Assembly: GCF_001192795.1 (NCBI RefSeq)
Contig: NZ_DF968181.1
Coordinates: 1,107,101-1,171,100, forward strand
Reading direction: 5' to 3'
Source: Flexilinea flocculi
GTDB taxonomy: Bacteria > Chloroflexota > Anaerolineae > Anaerolineales > Anaerolineaceae
DNA: 64,000 bases
The position numbers were made by a program, and so were the translations under genes. The notes under the pieces are model-generated. The model was not told the DNA's origin. It worked only from the letters and a program-made list of their open reading frames with translations, and searched no databases. Shown in pieces: positions 53,343 to 61,813 of the stretch. The stretch's first letter is position 1, and each line of letters opens with the position of its first letter.

Positions 53343-53783
53343 CTACTTTTGGACCATTGCCGCTGACCGCTGATCACGCTGGTTTGTATTCATACTGTCT
53401 CGGTAAACGAGAAAGCGGCAGACTAAAAATTCTGTTGCCATGTTGATTAGCATCGTGCCAAACAGGACAATATATTCATTCCAACCCATATTTGTCAGCG
53501 CCACGCCCCACCAGGTGGACAGCGGTGTAAAAATTGCATAATAGATGGCAATCTTCAGCATTGCCTTCGGCACATTCGTTGTAGATTTAAAAGTAAACTC
53601 ACGGTTCAGCGTGAAATTCCAGAGCACTGAGAGCGTCAAAGCGATTAAGTAGCACGGCCAGTACGGCCAATGCAGCAATTCGTTCAGCATCGTAAATGTC
53701 AGCGCCTGGATAATCCCGGCAGAAGCTGAAAACAATACAAATTTAACTACCTGTATTAGATTCTCTTTCTTTGACACCTGCAT
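53343..53783 (-). CDS. GtrA-family membrane protein
   Basis: Protein of 146 aa with four membrane helices and the GtrA signature (KFVLFSASAGIIQALTFTML at the start; FTLNREFTFKS near residue 78). GtrA-like proteins help move lipid-linked sugars across the membrane or act with glycosyltransferases. ATG 53783 has GGAG seven bases upstream and gives the usual length. An in-frame extension to 53948 runs into the virB4 remnant upstream and is not part of the gene. No glycosyltransferase is adjacent. Confidence 0.85.
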   Translation of the reverse strand: MQVSKKENLIQVVKFVLFSASAGIIQALTFTMLNELLHWPYWPCYLIALTLSVLWNFTLNREFTFKSTTNVPKAMLKIAIYYAIFTPLSTWWGVALTNMGWNEYIVLFGTMLINMATEFLVCRFLVYRDSMNTNQRDQRSAAMVQK

Positions 53784-53918
53784 ATGTTTGCTCCATATTC
53801 CTGAACTGCGCATTTTGGACATTAGTCCAATTTTACACATGAAATAAGTCGATTTCAACAGAACAAAAATAATCGGTACACCCCGGGGCTCCTTCAAAAA
53901 AGTTATTTTCTGCTTAGC

Positions 53919-54329
53919 CTCCTCACCGATATGCGTTACATAAGACAACAGGTCTTTTGCAACGTTCAGGTGTTTTGCCAGGATCTCCTAATCTCCTCCA
54001 GCTTTGTTGAGCATATTAATGAAATCGGAGTTGTCGAGGATGTTTTCGATTTCGCGGAATGTTAAAAGGTCTTTTACGTTTTGGGTGATGGCGGTTGGAA
54101 TACTGCCCCATTTGCGAAAACGTTTCCAGATCTCCACAGAATAAGCTGTGCTTTGTTCTTCCCTTAGCATCAGGTGGAAATCATCCTGATAAAACCAGGT
54201 GGTTTTCTTGGCTGCCCGTTTGCGGGTGACCCGGTTCCAGACCTGATCCTGAATCACCAGCATCCCTAATTTCTTTAGCTATTTGCCCAGTTCGCGGATA
54301 TCACAACATATCACATAGAGACGGTAATA
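53919..54329 (-). pseudogene. Fragment of a VirB4/TraE-type conjugation ATPase
   Basis: Three consecutive in-frame pieces match the C-terminal ATPase of ICE-type VirB4/TraE: DIRELGK, then LKKLGMLVIQDQVWNRV through IWKRFRKWGSIPTAITQNVK and IENILDNSDFINML, then EILAKHLNVAKDLLSYVTHI. They are separated by two amber codons at about 54,279 and 53,988, where glutamine or arginine is expected. Both ends break off into unrelated sequence. About 135 of some 800 residues remain, so this is a dead relic of a conjugative element of Firmicutes type, distinct from the defence island at the left. Confidence 0.85.
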
Positions 54330-54456
54330 TTGATAACGAAGGTTTAAAATTGGGTGCCTCAAAAGGCATTTCCAATTAGCATCCAAATTTCGAATTGCTG
54401 TGTTTAAGGTTGCAGGGTTAAAACTTGAAAATAAAGCAGAAGATTTGATGTCATGG

Positions 54457-54576
54457 TCATTCGAAATATGAAAAGTATTCATTGTTGTTCTTATGGTTTT
54501 GCGCTCTTCGCAAAACCATAAGAGCAACAAATTCTCATGTTTGCTTTGTAAAGTCAATCCATATTTCGAATTCCAG
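54457..54576. repeat. Complete family A element
   Basis: Ends TCATTCGAAATATG and CATATTTCGAATTCCAG. The hairpin at 54,482-54,530 has arms TTGTTGTTCTTATGGTTTTG and its complement, with one mismatch. Confidence 0.8.
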
Positions 54577-54929
54577 ATGAAAGAAATTACACATCAGATA
54601 ATGAAAATTGAATTCAATTTTTGTAGTAATTGATGCTTATAATAGGATTAAATTCTATAAAAATTACCAAAATCTTATAGGTTTTTTCAGCGAATGGTAT
54701 CCGACCTGCGGAAGGGGTAAGCATATCATACTCAGTCGACGAAATTGAAATTTAATGCTTTTCAGAAAAAAGAGGTGACAAGAGGATGGATTATAACAAG
54801 CTACTTGACCGTAGTGATAATTGGCTGAAATATGCGATCCATCATCACTTGCTTCATGAGCCAAAGGATACTCTTGGGGAAATCAGAAAAATGGCATTGG
54901 CTGATGATCGTATTCAACATTTCCTTACA
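54560..54929 (+). repeat. Duplicated block, copy 1 (family B repeat, leader and gene start)
   Basis: About 370 bp that recurs with roughly 85% identity by eye at 59,179-59,538. It contains family B copy 3 (54,560-54,632), an AT-rich leader with TCTTATAGGTTTTTTC, and the first 48 codons of the alpha-toroid gene. Confidence 0.8.
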
Positions 54930-55745
54930 AGTGCTGCGAATTTTCATGAGAGTCTGGTGACAAATCATAAAAATCCCGAATTATCGATCAACAAGCTGCT
55001 ATTTCTGCTGGACCTTGGGCTGGATACGGAAGTACCGGAAATAAAAAAGGCCGTTGATGAAATTCTACAGCACCGGGACGAGCACGGCATCTATCAATCG
55101 CTGACCAATGTACCGAAGCATTTTGGCGGTGCGGGCGTGGATGTTTTCAGTTGGTGCCTGTGTGATGCTCCGCTGCTTTTACTAGCTTTGGTAAAAGCAG
55201 GTTTGGATTATCAAGAATATGTCAAGCCCGGTGTTGACCATCTGGTATCTTTGTGTCGTGAAAATGGATTCCCTTGTGCTGTCTCTCCAGAGCTTGGCAA
55301 ATTTCGCGGCCCTGGAAGAAAGGACGATTGTTGCCCATACGCAACGCTGATAATGGCCGATTTATTATCCTATTTACCGGATTATAGGAATTCCCAGGTT
55401 GCAGTTTCCACCGTTAAAGTACTACTTAGCCTGTGGGAAAACAGCCTGAATCAACATCCGTATATGTTCTATATGGGGACGGACTTCCGTAAGTTGAAAG
55501 CGCCATCGTGCTGGTATGATATTGTCAGCGTAGCCGGAGTACTAAGCAAATATGAATTTTTGCGGGATGATCCGCGTTTCCTTGAAATGATTGCCCAAAT
55601 AAAAGACAAACAAGATAAGAAAGGTTTTTTTACACCTGAATCGGCCTACCAGAAATTGAAAGATTGGGATTTTGGGCAAAAAAAAATGCCGTCTCCTTAT
55701 TTGACCTACTTATGCTATCGAATATTTGAACGCCTGGAATACTGA
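54786..55745 (+). CDS. Alpha-toroid (prenyltransferase/terpene-cyclase-like) protein
   Basis: Protein of 319 aa of helical repeats resembling the alpha/alpha toroid of prenyltransferases and squalene cyclases (ILQHRDEHGIYQSLTNVPKH, LCRENGFPCAVSP, QDKKGFFTPESAYQKLKDW). A conserved CxxxxxxDDCCPYA-like segment (GPGRKDDCCPYATL) could bind metal. I cannot name a substrate; homologues are usually listed as hypothetical. ATG 54786 has AGAGG upstream. The 5' end and leader are duplicated at 59,179-59,538. It is transcribed alone. Confidence 0.72.
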   Translation: MDYNKLLDRSDNWLKYAIHHHLLHEPKDTLGEIRKMALADDRIQHFLTSAANFHESLVTNHKNPELSINKLLFLLDLGLDTEVPEIKKAVDEILQHRDEHGIYQSLTNVPKHFGGAGVDVFSWCLCDAPLLLLALVKAGLDYQEYVKPGVDHLVSLCRENGFPCAVSPELGKFRGPGRKDDCCPYATLIMADLLSYLPDYRNSQVAVSTVKVLLSLWENSLNQHPYMFYMGTDFRKLKAPSCWYDIVSVAGVLSKYEFLRDDPRFLEMIAQIKDKQDKKGFFTPESAYQKLKDWDFGQKKMPSPYLTYLCYRIFERLEY

Positions 55746-55852
55746 TAATATATCAAGGAACCTTACGTCGCAATTACATCAGCAATTCGAAATTTGGAGA
55801 AGTATATTTTATTTTGTCAGAAAAACCTGCAAGAGCAGAAAAAGGGGACACG

Positions 55853-56347
55853 ATGGAAAACAAGGCGTTAGTCGTTATTGACATTCAGAATGATATTACA
55901 AAACACTATAAAGACATAATCGGTGCGATCAACACCGCCATTGATTGGGCGGTGGCAAACAATATCCATGTAGTTTACATCAAGCACAACAATCTTTCGG
56001 ATGGCACCCGCACCTTCAAGCCGGATACCAAGGGCGCGGAGCTCGTACCCGAGATGAAGGTCGTATCGGACAACATCTTTTTGAAGACCAAGGGTAATGC
56101 CCTGACATGCGAGGCATTTGCCGAGTTCATTGAGAAGAACCGTATCAACGAGTTTTATATCACTGGCGCCGATGCCACCGCCTGCGTGAAATCTACCTGC
56201 TTCAACATGACAAAAGCAGGCTTCACCGTGCATGTCTTTTCCGACTGTGTCACCAGTTACGACCTGAAAAAAGTGGATGAAATGCTTGTCTATTATGCAG
56301 ATAAGGGGTGTGAAGTTAAAACGTTTGCCGAAATTATTGGAAAGTAA
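55853..56347 (+). CDS. Isochorismatase-family cysteine hydrolase
   Basis: Hydrolase of 164 aa. Catalytic residues are visible: Asp in LVVIDIQNDI near residue 9, a Lys in LKTKGNALTCE near 80, and the nucleophilic Cys in TGADATACVKSTCFN near 110. Members hydrolyse isochorismate, nicotinamide or related amides; the short sequence resembles the nicotinamidase-like bacterial group of unknown substrate. ATG 55853 has AAGGGG upstream; an in-frame TTG at 55814 is less likely. A half copy of repeat A (CAGCAATTCGAAATTTG at about 55,780) precedes it. Confidence 0.9.
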   Translation: MENKALVVIDIQNDITKHYKDIIGAINTAIDWAVANNIHVVYIKHNNLSDGTRTFKPDTKGAELVPEMKVVSDNIFLKTKGNALTCEAFAEFIEKNRINEFYITGADATACVKSTCFNMTKAGFTVHVFSDCVTSYDLKKVDEMLVYYADKGCEVKTFAEIIGK

Positions 56348-56777
56348 GGAAAGCGAAAGAGAAAGCGGTTGTACATAGTCCTGTAGGGCGATCTATGGAG
56401 TGACCGATAAGGTGACAGATGCAGAAGAAAAATATTCGATGACAGCAATTATAAATATGAAAAAGAATTGTAGTTGTGTTGTTTTTGCGCTCCGCGCAAA
56501 AACAACACAACTACAAAGAATCTTCTCCATATAAAAAGCCTGAAGGACAAATGTGTTATTGTGCGAATTGGAAATAATAGGAATGGTTATTGATATATAA
56601 ATGAGTGATTATCAGATTGCAAATTTATCCCCTATAACCCTTGCGGTCTAGAGGGAGAAAAAATATAATGTTTAGAAATCTGTCTGCGAATTTTCATGCA
56701 AAGCTAAGTTTCAATGCATATCGAGGCTGTGGCTTGATATCCAGGAACGATGAATTCTAAAAACAAGAGGACCACCT
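56348..56777. repeat. Gene-free stretch with a family A element and a 21-bp perfect hairpin
   Basis: Left end CAGCAATTATAAATATG at 56,443. The hairpin at 56,470-56,514 has a perfect 21-bp stem (GTAGTTGTGTTGTTTTTGCGC) and a TCC loop. The right end is lost after TCTTCTCCATAT. The remaining 250 bp up to the next gene show nothing recognisable. Confidence 0.75.
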
Positions 56778-57239
56778 ATGCTATATAAAGGAACGCTGAT
56801 TGCTGTGACAGACATGGAGAGAAGCAAAAAGTTCTACCATGACGTGTTGAATATGAATGTCGTCAATGATTTCGGAGCCAATGTCGAACTGGAACATGGT
56901 TTGTATTTGCAGGAAAAAGAGACGTGGGTAAAATTCATCAACAACAAAGCGGTTCACTTTCAGCATAATGCCGGTGAGCTCTATTTTGAAGAGCAGGATA
57001 TGGATTCATTCTTAAAAAAGCTGGAAGAAACAGCGGTTGCGTATGTCCATCAACCGCTCGAGCATCCCTGGGGGCAAAGAACAGTCCGTTTTTATGATCC
57101 GGATCAGCACATCATCGAAGTCGGCGAAGAGATCAGGGGCGTCGTAAAACGTTTTCTTAATCGTGGGATGTCTGTTGAACAAGTAGCTGCGTATATGGAT
57201 GTGCCGGTTTGTTATGTGCAAGATTGTCTGCAGGGTTAA
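56778..57239 (+). CDS. Glyoxalase/bleomycin-resistance (VOC) family protein
   Basis: Protein of 153 aa. The first 115 residues form a VOC domain with paired beta-alpha-beta-beta-beta modules (LIAVTDMERSKKFYHDVLNM and VRFYDPDQHIIEVGEEI); metal ligands are a histidine in the first half and the Glu in IIEVGEE. The last 35 residues (RFLNRGMSVEQVAAYMDVPV) are an added helix-turn-helix-like tail seen in some Firmicutes members. The reaction is unknown. It is transcribed alone. Confidence 0.9.
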   Translation: MLYKGTLIAVTDMERSKKFYHDVLNMNVVNDFGANVELEHGLYLQEKETWVKFINNKAVHFQHNAGELYFEEQDMDSFLKKLEETAVAYVHQPLEHPWGQRTVRFYDPDQHIIEVGEEIRGVVKRFLNRGMSVEQVAAYMDVPVCYVQDCLQG

Positions 57240-57399
57240 GTTCTTTTTCCCATTCGGACTGGTCTGTTCCTTCCCCCTTCCGACCATTCAGAATGCTGTC
57301 AGCCTCAATTTTTCGAACAATGATTCGCATACCAGTCTCTATCCGTACTTTTAAGATAATACGCAAAAAAAAATAATTTTTCGCCAAACTGTAGAAAGA

Positions 57400-57521
57400 C
57401 AGTAATTCGAAATATGGAAAAGCCTTTTGAGAAAAAAGAGAAATCCTGTTGTTGTGGTGTTTTTGCGCGAAGCGTAAAACTATTAAAGAACTAAGAATTC
57501 TTTTCAAATTTCGAAGCGTTG
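57400..57521. repeat. Family A element, partly decayed
   Basis: Ends CAGTAATTCGAAATATGG and CAAATTTCGAAGCGTTG. The hairpin is decayed: the arm TTGTTGTGGTGTTTTTGCGC is not matched by a full partner. It lies just upstream of the next gene's ribosome site (CAGGAG). Confidence 0.7.
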
Positions 57522-57537
57522 ACAGGAGTGAAATAGG

Positions 57538-59130
57538 ATGAATCTTGACGGTCCGCCTACCTTCCAGGGAAGCATAAAGAAGATACAGATTATTTCCAAC
57601 AATATCTGCTTTGCACCTCGTCCTGAGCCTGACGAAGAAGTTGAACAGCGTCTGACAATCAATGCTGATGGTGGCGTATGGTTCTCCGGCTATACCTTCG
57701 GCCAGGGTTTTCATAATTATCTGTGCGGACGCAGGAAGAACTTCACCATTGGAAAAGAAGCCGCTGTTCCTATCTTAGATGCAATCGGCACTTATTTCAG
57801 CGATGCGCCGGATATGGTATTTGTCACGGATAGCGGCCGCTGGGATGTGACCATCACCAACACTGCGGGTAAACCATATCAATTTGCAGGGTCGATTGGT
57901 TTCGATCTAAATGTTGACGGTGTTGACCTCTCCGATCTGATACGTGATACACTCAATATGCCGGACTTGTTCTTGTTTGATGGAAATTCCAAGCCGGACA
58001 GCGTCAATAAAATCTCAATAAACTACCATCGAGTCACGAAGATAAAGCCCAATGTTCCCCTAAGTGATTCGGTGGAATACTGCACTTGGGATTACTCAGA
58101 GCAGCTCATTCTCGACAGAGAATCTGAATCCCTGGAACACATTCAACAGTTCGGATCAGGTTGTATCGTTTCGAAAAAATATTATGTACAGGATGGCGTT
58201 GTAAATTTGCTGGATAACCTCGACGCCGACAGTTTATTTGCGCATATATCCGGAAATTCTCCGGACGATTTTACCGATCCGCTCGAAACAAAGAATTATG
58301 AAATCACGGTAGACTTCAAAAAACGATCGCAGCTTATGATCAAGGGTACTTTTGATAAGAATGGATTACCCGGGGATTTTCCAGAATTGGCAGAGAGCAT
58401 TTTTGATTTTATGCAGTTCTATGGGATTGATGAGATGCTCAATCCCGCTGTTTACACGAAAGCAAGGCGCAAGATCAATGATTCCATCTTTTGCAGCGTG
58501 GAATTTTATGATTGCGGTAAAAGTTATTACTACGCAACTGATGACGATTCGCTTAAAAATGGAGATGATGTTTTGGTTCCCGTTGGAAAAGATGGGCATA
58601 GCGCCATTGCGAAGATTATTCGTATTGAGTATTTCCAGGCGGATAATGTCCCGTTCCCGATGGATAAGGTAAAGCGGATCATCCGGAAGTGCACCGATGA
58701 TGATTTTAACATATCCATAGAAGCGAATATCCAAGAAAATAAAAGTATTGAGCTGGATAAAATCAATCCTATGATTAAAAAACGATTCGACATCAAAGAT
58801 CCCATGGTTTCTTTTGAAGAATTCGAGCTATGTAATGAGGAATTCTCTCGTGTAAAGGTAAAAGTTTGGGCTGAGTTATCAGAAGGTTGTCTGATAATCT
58901 CAGGTCAGGACTTAGGTGAGGCCGCTGTGGTTATGTCCGGTGAGGAAGAATATGAGTATTTTTATAAATTTGACCAGGAAAACACAGAGCTCTTATTAGC
59001 TTTGTCAGCCCCCAAAAGGGAGAATATTAAAGAAATGCTGCTGCAGAAGTTTGGCGGAATGGATGGCTGCAGCTTATTGCGAGAGTTTTGCAATGTCAAT
59101 AACATCACCTACAGCTTTTTTTCATGTTAG
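57538..59130 (+). CDS. Unknown 530-aa protein with PriA-like N-domain-type segment
   Basis: Not recognised. The first 290 residues are beta-rich and contain FSGYTFGQGFHNYLCGRRKN and FDLNVDGVDLSDLIRD. Residues about 325-385 (VEFYDCGKSYYYATDD, then GDDVLVPVGKDGHSAIAKII) are a small beta-barrel I associate with Clostridia hypothetical proteins that resemble the DNA-binding N-domain of PriA. The C-terminal 130 residues are charged and helical. No signal peptide or membrane helix is seen, so it is cytoplasmic. It is transcribed alone between repeats. A binding protein is the most one can propose. Confidence 0.7.
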   Translation: MNLDGPPTFQGSIKKIQIISNNICFAPRPEPDEEVEQRLTINADGGVWFSGYTFGQGFHNYLCGRRKNFTIGKEAAVPILDAIGTYFSDAPDMVFVTDSGRWDVTITNTAGKPYQFAGSIGFDLNVDGVDLSDLIRDTLNMPDLFLFDGNSKPDSVNKISINYHRVTKIKPNVPLSDSVEYCTWDYSEQLILDRESESLEHIQQFGSGCIVSKKYYVQDGVVNLLDNLDADSLFAHISGNSPDDFTDPLETKNYEITVDFKKRSQLMIKGTFDKNGLPGDFPELAESIFDFMQFYGIDEMLNPAVYTKARRKINDSIFCSVEFYDCGKSYYYATDDDSLKNGDDVLVPVGKDGHSAIAKIIRIEYFQADNVPFPMDKVKRIIRKCTDDDFNISIEANIQENKSIELDKINPMIKKRFDIKDPMVSFEEFELCNEEFSRVKVKVWAELSEGCLIISGQDLGEAAVVMSGEEEYEYFYKFDQENTELLLALSAPKRENIKEMLLQKFGGMDGCSLLREFCNVNNITYSFFSC

Positions 59131-59178
59131 ATATTGGGCTGAAAAAAAACGGTTTACGAAATAATCATCAACATTTCG

Positions 59179-59583
59179 ATATTTCGAACAACAGATGAAA
59201 GAAATTTCACAACCGATAATAAAAATTGAATTCTATTTTCGTAGGAATTACTGTTTATAATAGGATTAAATTCAATAAAAATTACTTAAAATCTTATAGG
59301 TTTTTTCGGTGAATGGTATCCGCCCTCCGGAAGGGGTAAACATATAATACTCAGCCGACAAAATTGAAATTTAAAGTTTTTCAGAAACAGGAGGATGGAT
59401 TATCACAAGCTCCTTGACGCTTGTGATAATTGGCTGAAATATGCGATCTATCTTCACTTGCTTCATGATCCAAAGGATTCTCTTGGGGAAATCAGAAAAA
59501 TGGCATTGGCTGATGATTGTATTCAACACTTTCTTACATTTTCCATTTGCACTAAACAATACTCATCTGCATTTTTTGTCTGA
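59179..59583 (+). pseudogene. Duplicated block, copy 2: truncated alpha-toroid gene
   Basis: Repeats 54,560-54,929 to position 59,538: family B copy 4, leader, and the gene start (ATG 59,395; NWLKYAIYLHLLHDPKDSL, then IRKMALADDCIQHFLTF). After 48 codons the match ends and the frame closes at 59,583 in unrelated residues, so 270 residues of the toroid are missing. Codon changes are mostly conservative, so the copy is not very old. It is non-functional. Confidence 0.85.
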
Positions 59584-59642
59584 ACATTCCAGACCGTATA
59601 TCCAGAAAAAATTCAATCTTTTTTCGAAAACATATTTTCTAA

Positions 59643-59941
59643 CAGGAGGGCAGAATTTATGAACAAATATTAAGAGTCAGCAGTTGGAAACACCTATTGC
59701 CGAAAGGCAGTATTGCGCTGAAAAAGCGAAGATACGAAAAGAAGCATAAAAAAGATTTCCCGGAAGAGAACCAAAACAGGTTCCTGTTAGAATCTGCCAG
59801 GGCTGAATGGACACAATGGTTTGCAATCATTCCTTTTGGGCTTTTCGGTTTATTTGTTCCTGTTAAGTAGAGTATATGGTGATCTATGTATTGCTTGTCA
59901 ATCTGCCTTGTATCATTGCTTAGCGATACACTATACGATGA
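59643..59941 (+). pseudogene. Remnant of a CrtO-like acyltransferase
   Basis: Two frames match the small membrane acyltransferase family of glycosyl-4,4'-diaponeurosporenoate acyltransferase (CrtO). Frame one (59,643-59,870) reads ILRVSSWKHLLPKGS, then YEKKHKKDFPEENQNRFLLE and ARAEWTQWFAIIPF before a TAG. Frame two (59,879-59,941) supplies the end, VIYVLLVNLPCIIA, an amber codon in place of the usual Gln, then RYTIR. A frameshift and at least one nonsense change make it a pseudogene. The N-terminus is missing; the sequence before 59,643 is unrelated. Confidence 0.75.
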
Positions 59942-60013
59942 GTTCTGAGATTGCTCAATAGAATGAAGCGTAAGGGCCAAGAGATTCATATTAAAAAAAA
60001 GAGGTAACTGAGA

Positions 60014-61423
60014 ATGACACCAGTAATTAAAATCCTTGTAGTAAATGGCAGTCCCAAAGGCGAACACAGCTTAACCCTTCAGCATAGCCTATATATGTTA
60101 GGACAGGAAAAAAATGTTGAGTATAAAGTCTTAAAGGCAGGTGAAGCCTTGTCCAAAATCGAGTTTGAGGAATCCTGGCTGGAATCTGCAATGGGTGATA
60201 TCGAGTGGTCTGATGCGATTATCTGGAATACACCTGTCTACACGATGCTGGTTCCCTGGCAGCTGATCCGTTTGTTCCAATTGATCAAAGCAGCTGGCAG
60301 GAATTCAATATTTGAAGGGAAATATGCAACCAGTATGATGACGTGCTTCCATTATTATGATCAATTGGCAGAGGATTGGCTTCGCGGTACGAGCGAAGAC
60401 CTAGGCATGTATTATATCGAAGGGAGTACGGCTGATAATTTGGACATGCTCAATAAGACTCATCGATCCAGCATGCGGTTTTTTATGGACGACTTTGTCA
60501 GTTCTTGTCGAAACCGATATCCAGTGGAACGCAAGTTTATGCCTCTACCGGAAACGAAATCACCTATATTCTCGCCGGGCCAAATGACCGTGCCGCAAGC
60601 AGCAGATCCTGATTTGGAGGAACCAAAGCTGAGGACAGTACTGCTGACGGATGAGATTCATAAAGATGGGAACCTGTCCCGGATGCTCGACGTGTTCATG
60701 GATGCCTATCCCCATACTATTGAAGTTATCGATATCAATGACTTTCCTTATGAAGCAGGCTGTCACGGTTGCCTCAAGTGTGAGTTGGTGGGAGAATGCG
60801 ACCGCAAGGATGGGTTCCAAGAATTCTACCTTAATCTCGTCAATACCTGTGATGTGCTGGTATTTGGCATGAACATTGAGGATCGTTACTTGAAGCCAAT
60901 CTGGAAACTCTTTTTGGATCGTACCTTTTCAAATGGACACCGAACAAGTATGATGGGCAAACATACCGCTTATTTGGTGGCTGGACCGCTCAGATCTCTA
61001 CCTAATGTCCGGCAATTTTTGGAAGGAAAGGATAATGTCGGGCGTGAGAATGCCATGTTCATTATCGGTGATGAGTATGAGGATTCACTTTATCTTGAAA
61101 ACTTACTAAGAAATTCGGCAAAACGCCTTTCACAGGCAGCCTTGGCAAAATACCAAAAAAGCATAAATTTCCTTGGAGTGGGCGGAATAAAAATATTCCG
61201 TGACTTGATCTACAGCATGAGAGGTGTAGTTGGAGATGACCATCGTTTTTACAAAAAAAATGGACTTTATGACTTTCCGCAGAGAGATTTGAGAAAACAG
61301 CTTTTCAATCTTATCATGGGCATGGCCTTCAAGCTAAAAACGGTACGTATGCAGGCATTTGAACGCATGCCAGAAATGTACATCCAGCAGCATAAGCAAA
61401 TTGTAAAATCCGGTAAGGAATAA
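60014..61423 (+). CDS. Double-flavodoxin iron-sulfur flavoprotein
   Basis: Protein of 469 aa made of two NADPH-FMN-reductase/flavodoxin-like domains in tandem. The first (about residues 4-180) begins KILVVNGSPKGEHSLTL; the second (about 205-400) begins LRTVLLTDEIHKDGNLSRML. Between strands of the second lies GCHGCLKCELVGECDRKDGF (near 247-266), a cysteine pattern like that holding the cluster in iron-sulfur flavoproteins of anaerobes. The C-terminal 70 residues are helical. It should move electrons through FMN and perhaps an Fe-S cluster; the partner is unknown. ATG 60014 has GAGG upstream. Confidence 0.87.
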   Translation: MTPVIKILVVNGSPKGEHSLTLQHSLYMLGQEKNVEYKVLKAGEALSKIEFEESWLESAMGDIEWSDAIIWNTPVYTMLVPWQLIRLFQLIKAAGRNSIFEGKYATSMMTCFHYYDQLAEDWLRGTSEDLGMYYIEGSTADNLDMLNKTHRSSMRFFMDDFVSSCRNRYPVERKFMPLPETKSPIFSPGQMTVPQAADPDLEEPKLRTVLLTDEIHKDGNLSRMLDVFMDAYPHTIEVIDINDFPYEAGCHGCLKCELVGECDRKDGFQEFYLNLVNTCDVLVFGMNIEDRYLKPIWKLFLDRTFSNGHRTSMMGKHTAYLVAGPLRSLPNVRQFLEGKDNVGRENAMFIIGDEYEDSLYLENLLRNSAKRLSQAALAKYQKSINFLGVGGIKIFRDLIYSMRGVVGDDHRFYKKNGLYDFPQRDLRKQLFNLIMGMAFKLKTVRMQAFERMPEMYIQQHKQIVKSGKE

Positions 61424-61551
61424 AGCTTGTGACATATCGTTGAAATACAAAGAAGTATGGAGCGTGGATAAAAAAAGCATAAAATCCTTAAGCCTGAAAT
61501 TGATATTTATCACTCTTTGTAACTCTTAAATTTCGAATTACTCCTTGATTG

Positions 61552-61580
61552 TTGACTTCAATAATTCTCTTGAGTATAAT
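61552..61580 (+). promoter_or_regulatory. Sigma-70-type promoter of mntP
   Basis: TTGACT at 61,552-61,557 and TATAAT at 61,575-61,580 with a 17-bp spacer. Transcription would start just before the riboswitch (about 61,587). Confidence 0.8.
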
Positions 61581-61587
61581 AACGGGG

Positions 61588-61680
61588 GATAAGGGAGTAG
61601 TTAACACAAAAATAATTGTGTAATAAAGTCAACATACTGATAATATATATCTGGCTTTATTTTAAATAATGAGACTTATC
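61588..61680 (+). ncRNA. yybP-ykoY manganese riboswitch upstream of mntP
   Basis: The leader carries the conserved parts of the class: GGGAGTAG near 61,593; a hairpin TTAACACA/TGTGTAA; P3 arm ATAAAGTC with the signature GTCAACATACTGAT and TGGC, closed by GGCTTTAT; and GAGAC before the 3' strand. P1 pairs GATAAG (61,588-61,593) with CTTATC (61,675-61,680). Bound Mn2+ stabilises P1, which competes with the terminator that shares the CTTATC strand, so manganese should switch the exporter gene on. Confidence 0.88.
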
Positions 61681-61710
61681 TGCAGTCCTTTTCTGCAGAT
61701 AAGTCTTTTT
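61672..61710 (+). terminator. Riboswitch-controlled intrinsic terminator
   Basis: A perfect 14-bp stem (AGACTTATCTGCAG and its complement) with a seven-base loop and five T. Its 5' arm overlaps the 3' strand of riboswitch P1 at 61,675-61,680, giving mutually exclusive folds. Confidence 0.88.
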
Positions 61711-61725
61711 AATGGAAATTATTTC

Positions 61726-61791
61726 GATAAGAAACCAGCGATTCAAAATTTCTCTTTATTCAAAAAGCACGTCCATATTTCGAATTGCTGA
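61726..61791. repeat. Family A repeat inside the mntP leader
   Basis: CCAGCGATTCAAAATTTC on the left and CATATTTCGAATTGCTG on the right, without a long hairpin. It lies between the riboswitch terminator and the mntP start, so it is transcribed with the gene. Confidence 0.65.
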
Positions 61792-61813
61792 TCAAAAACA
61801 AAGAGAATTGAAA

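Noticed and set aside
53988-59923. Amber codons read as glutamine (recoding), since stops in the virB4 and CrtO remnants fall where Gln is expected
   Set aside because: An intact gene (the RlmD-type methyltransferase) ends in TAG, and the remnants also carry truncations or frameshifts. C-to-T decay of CAG explains them.
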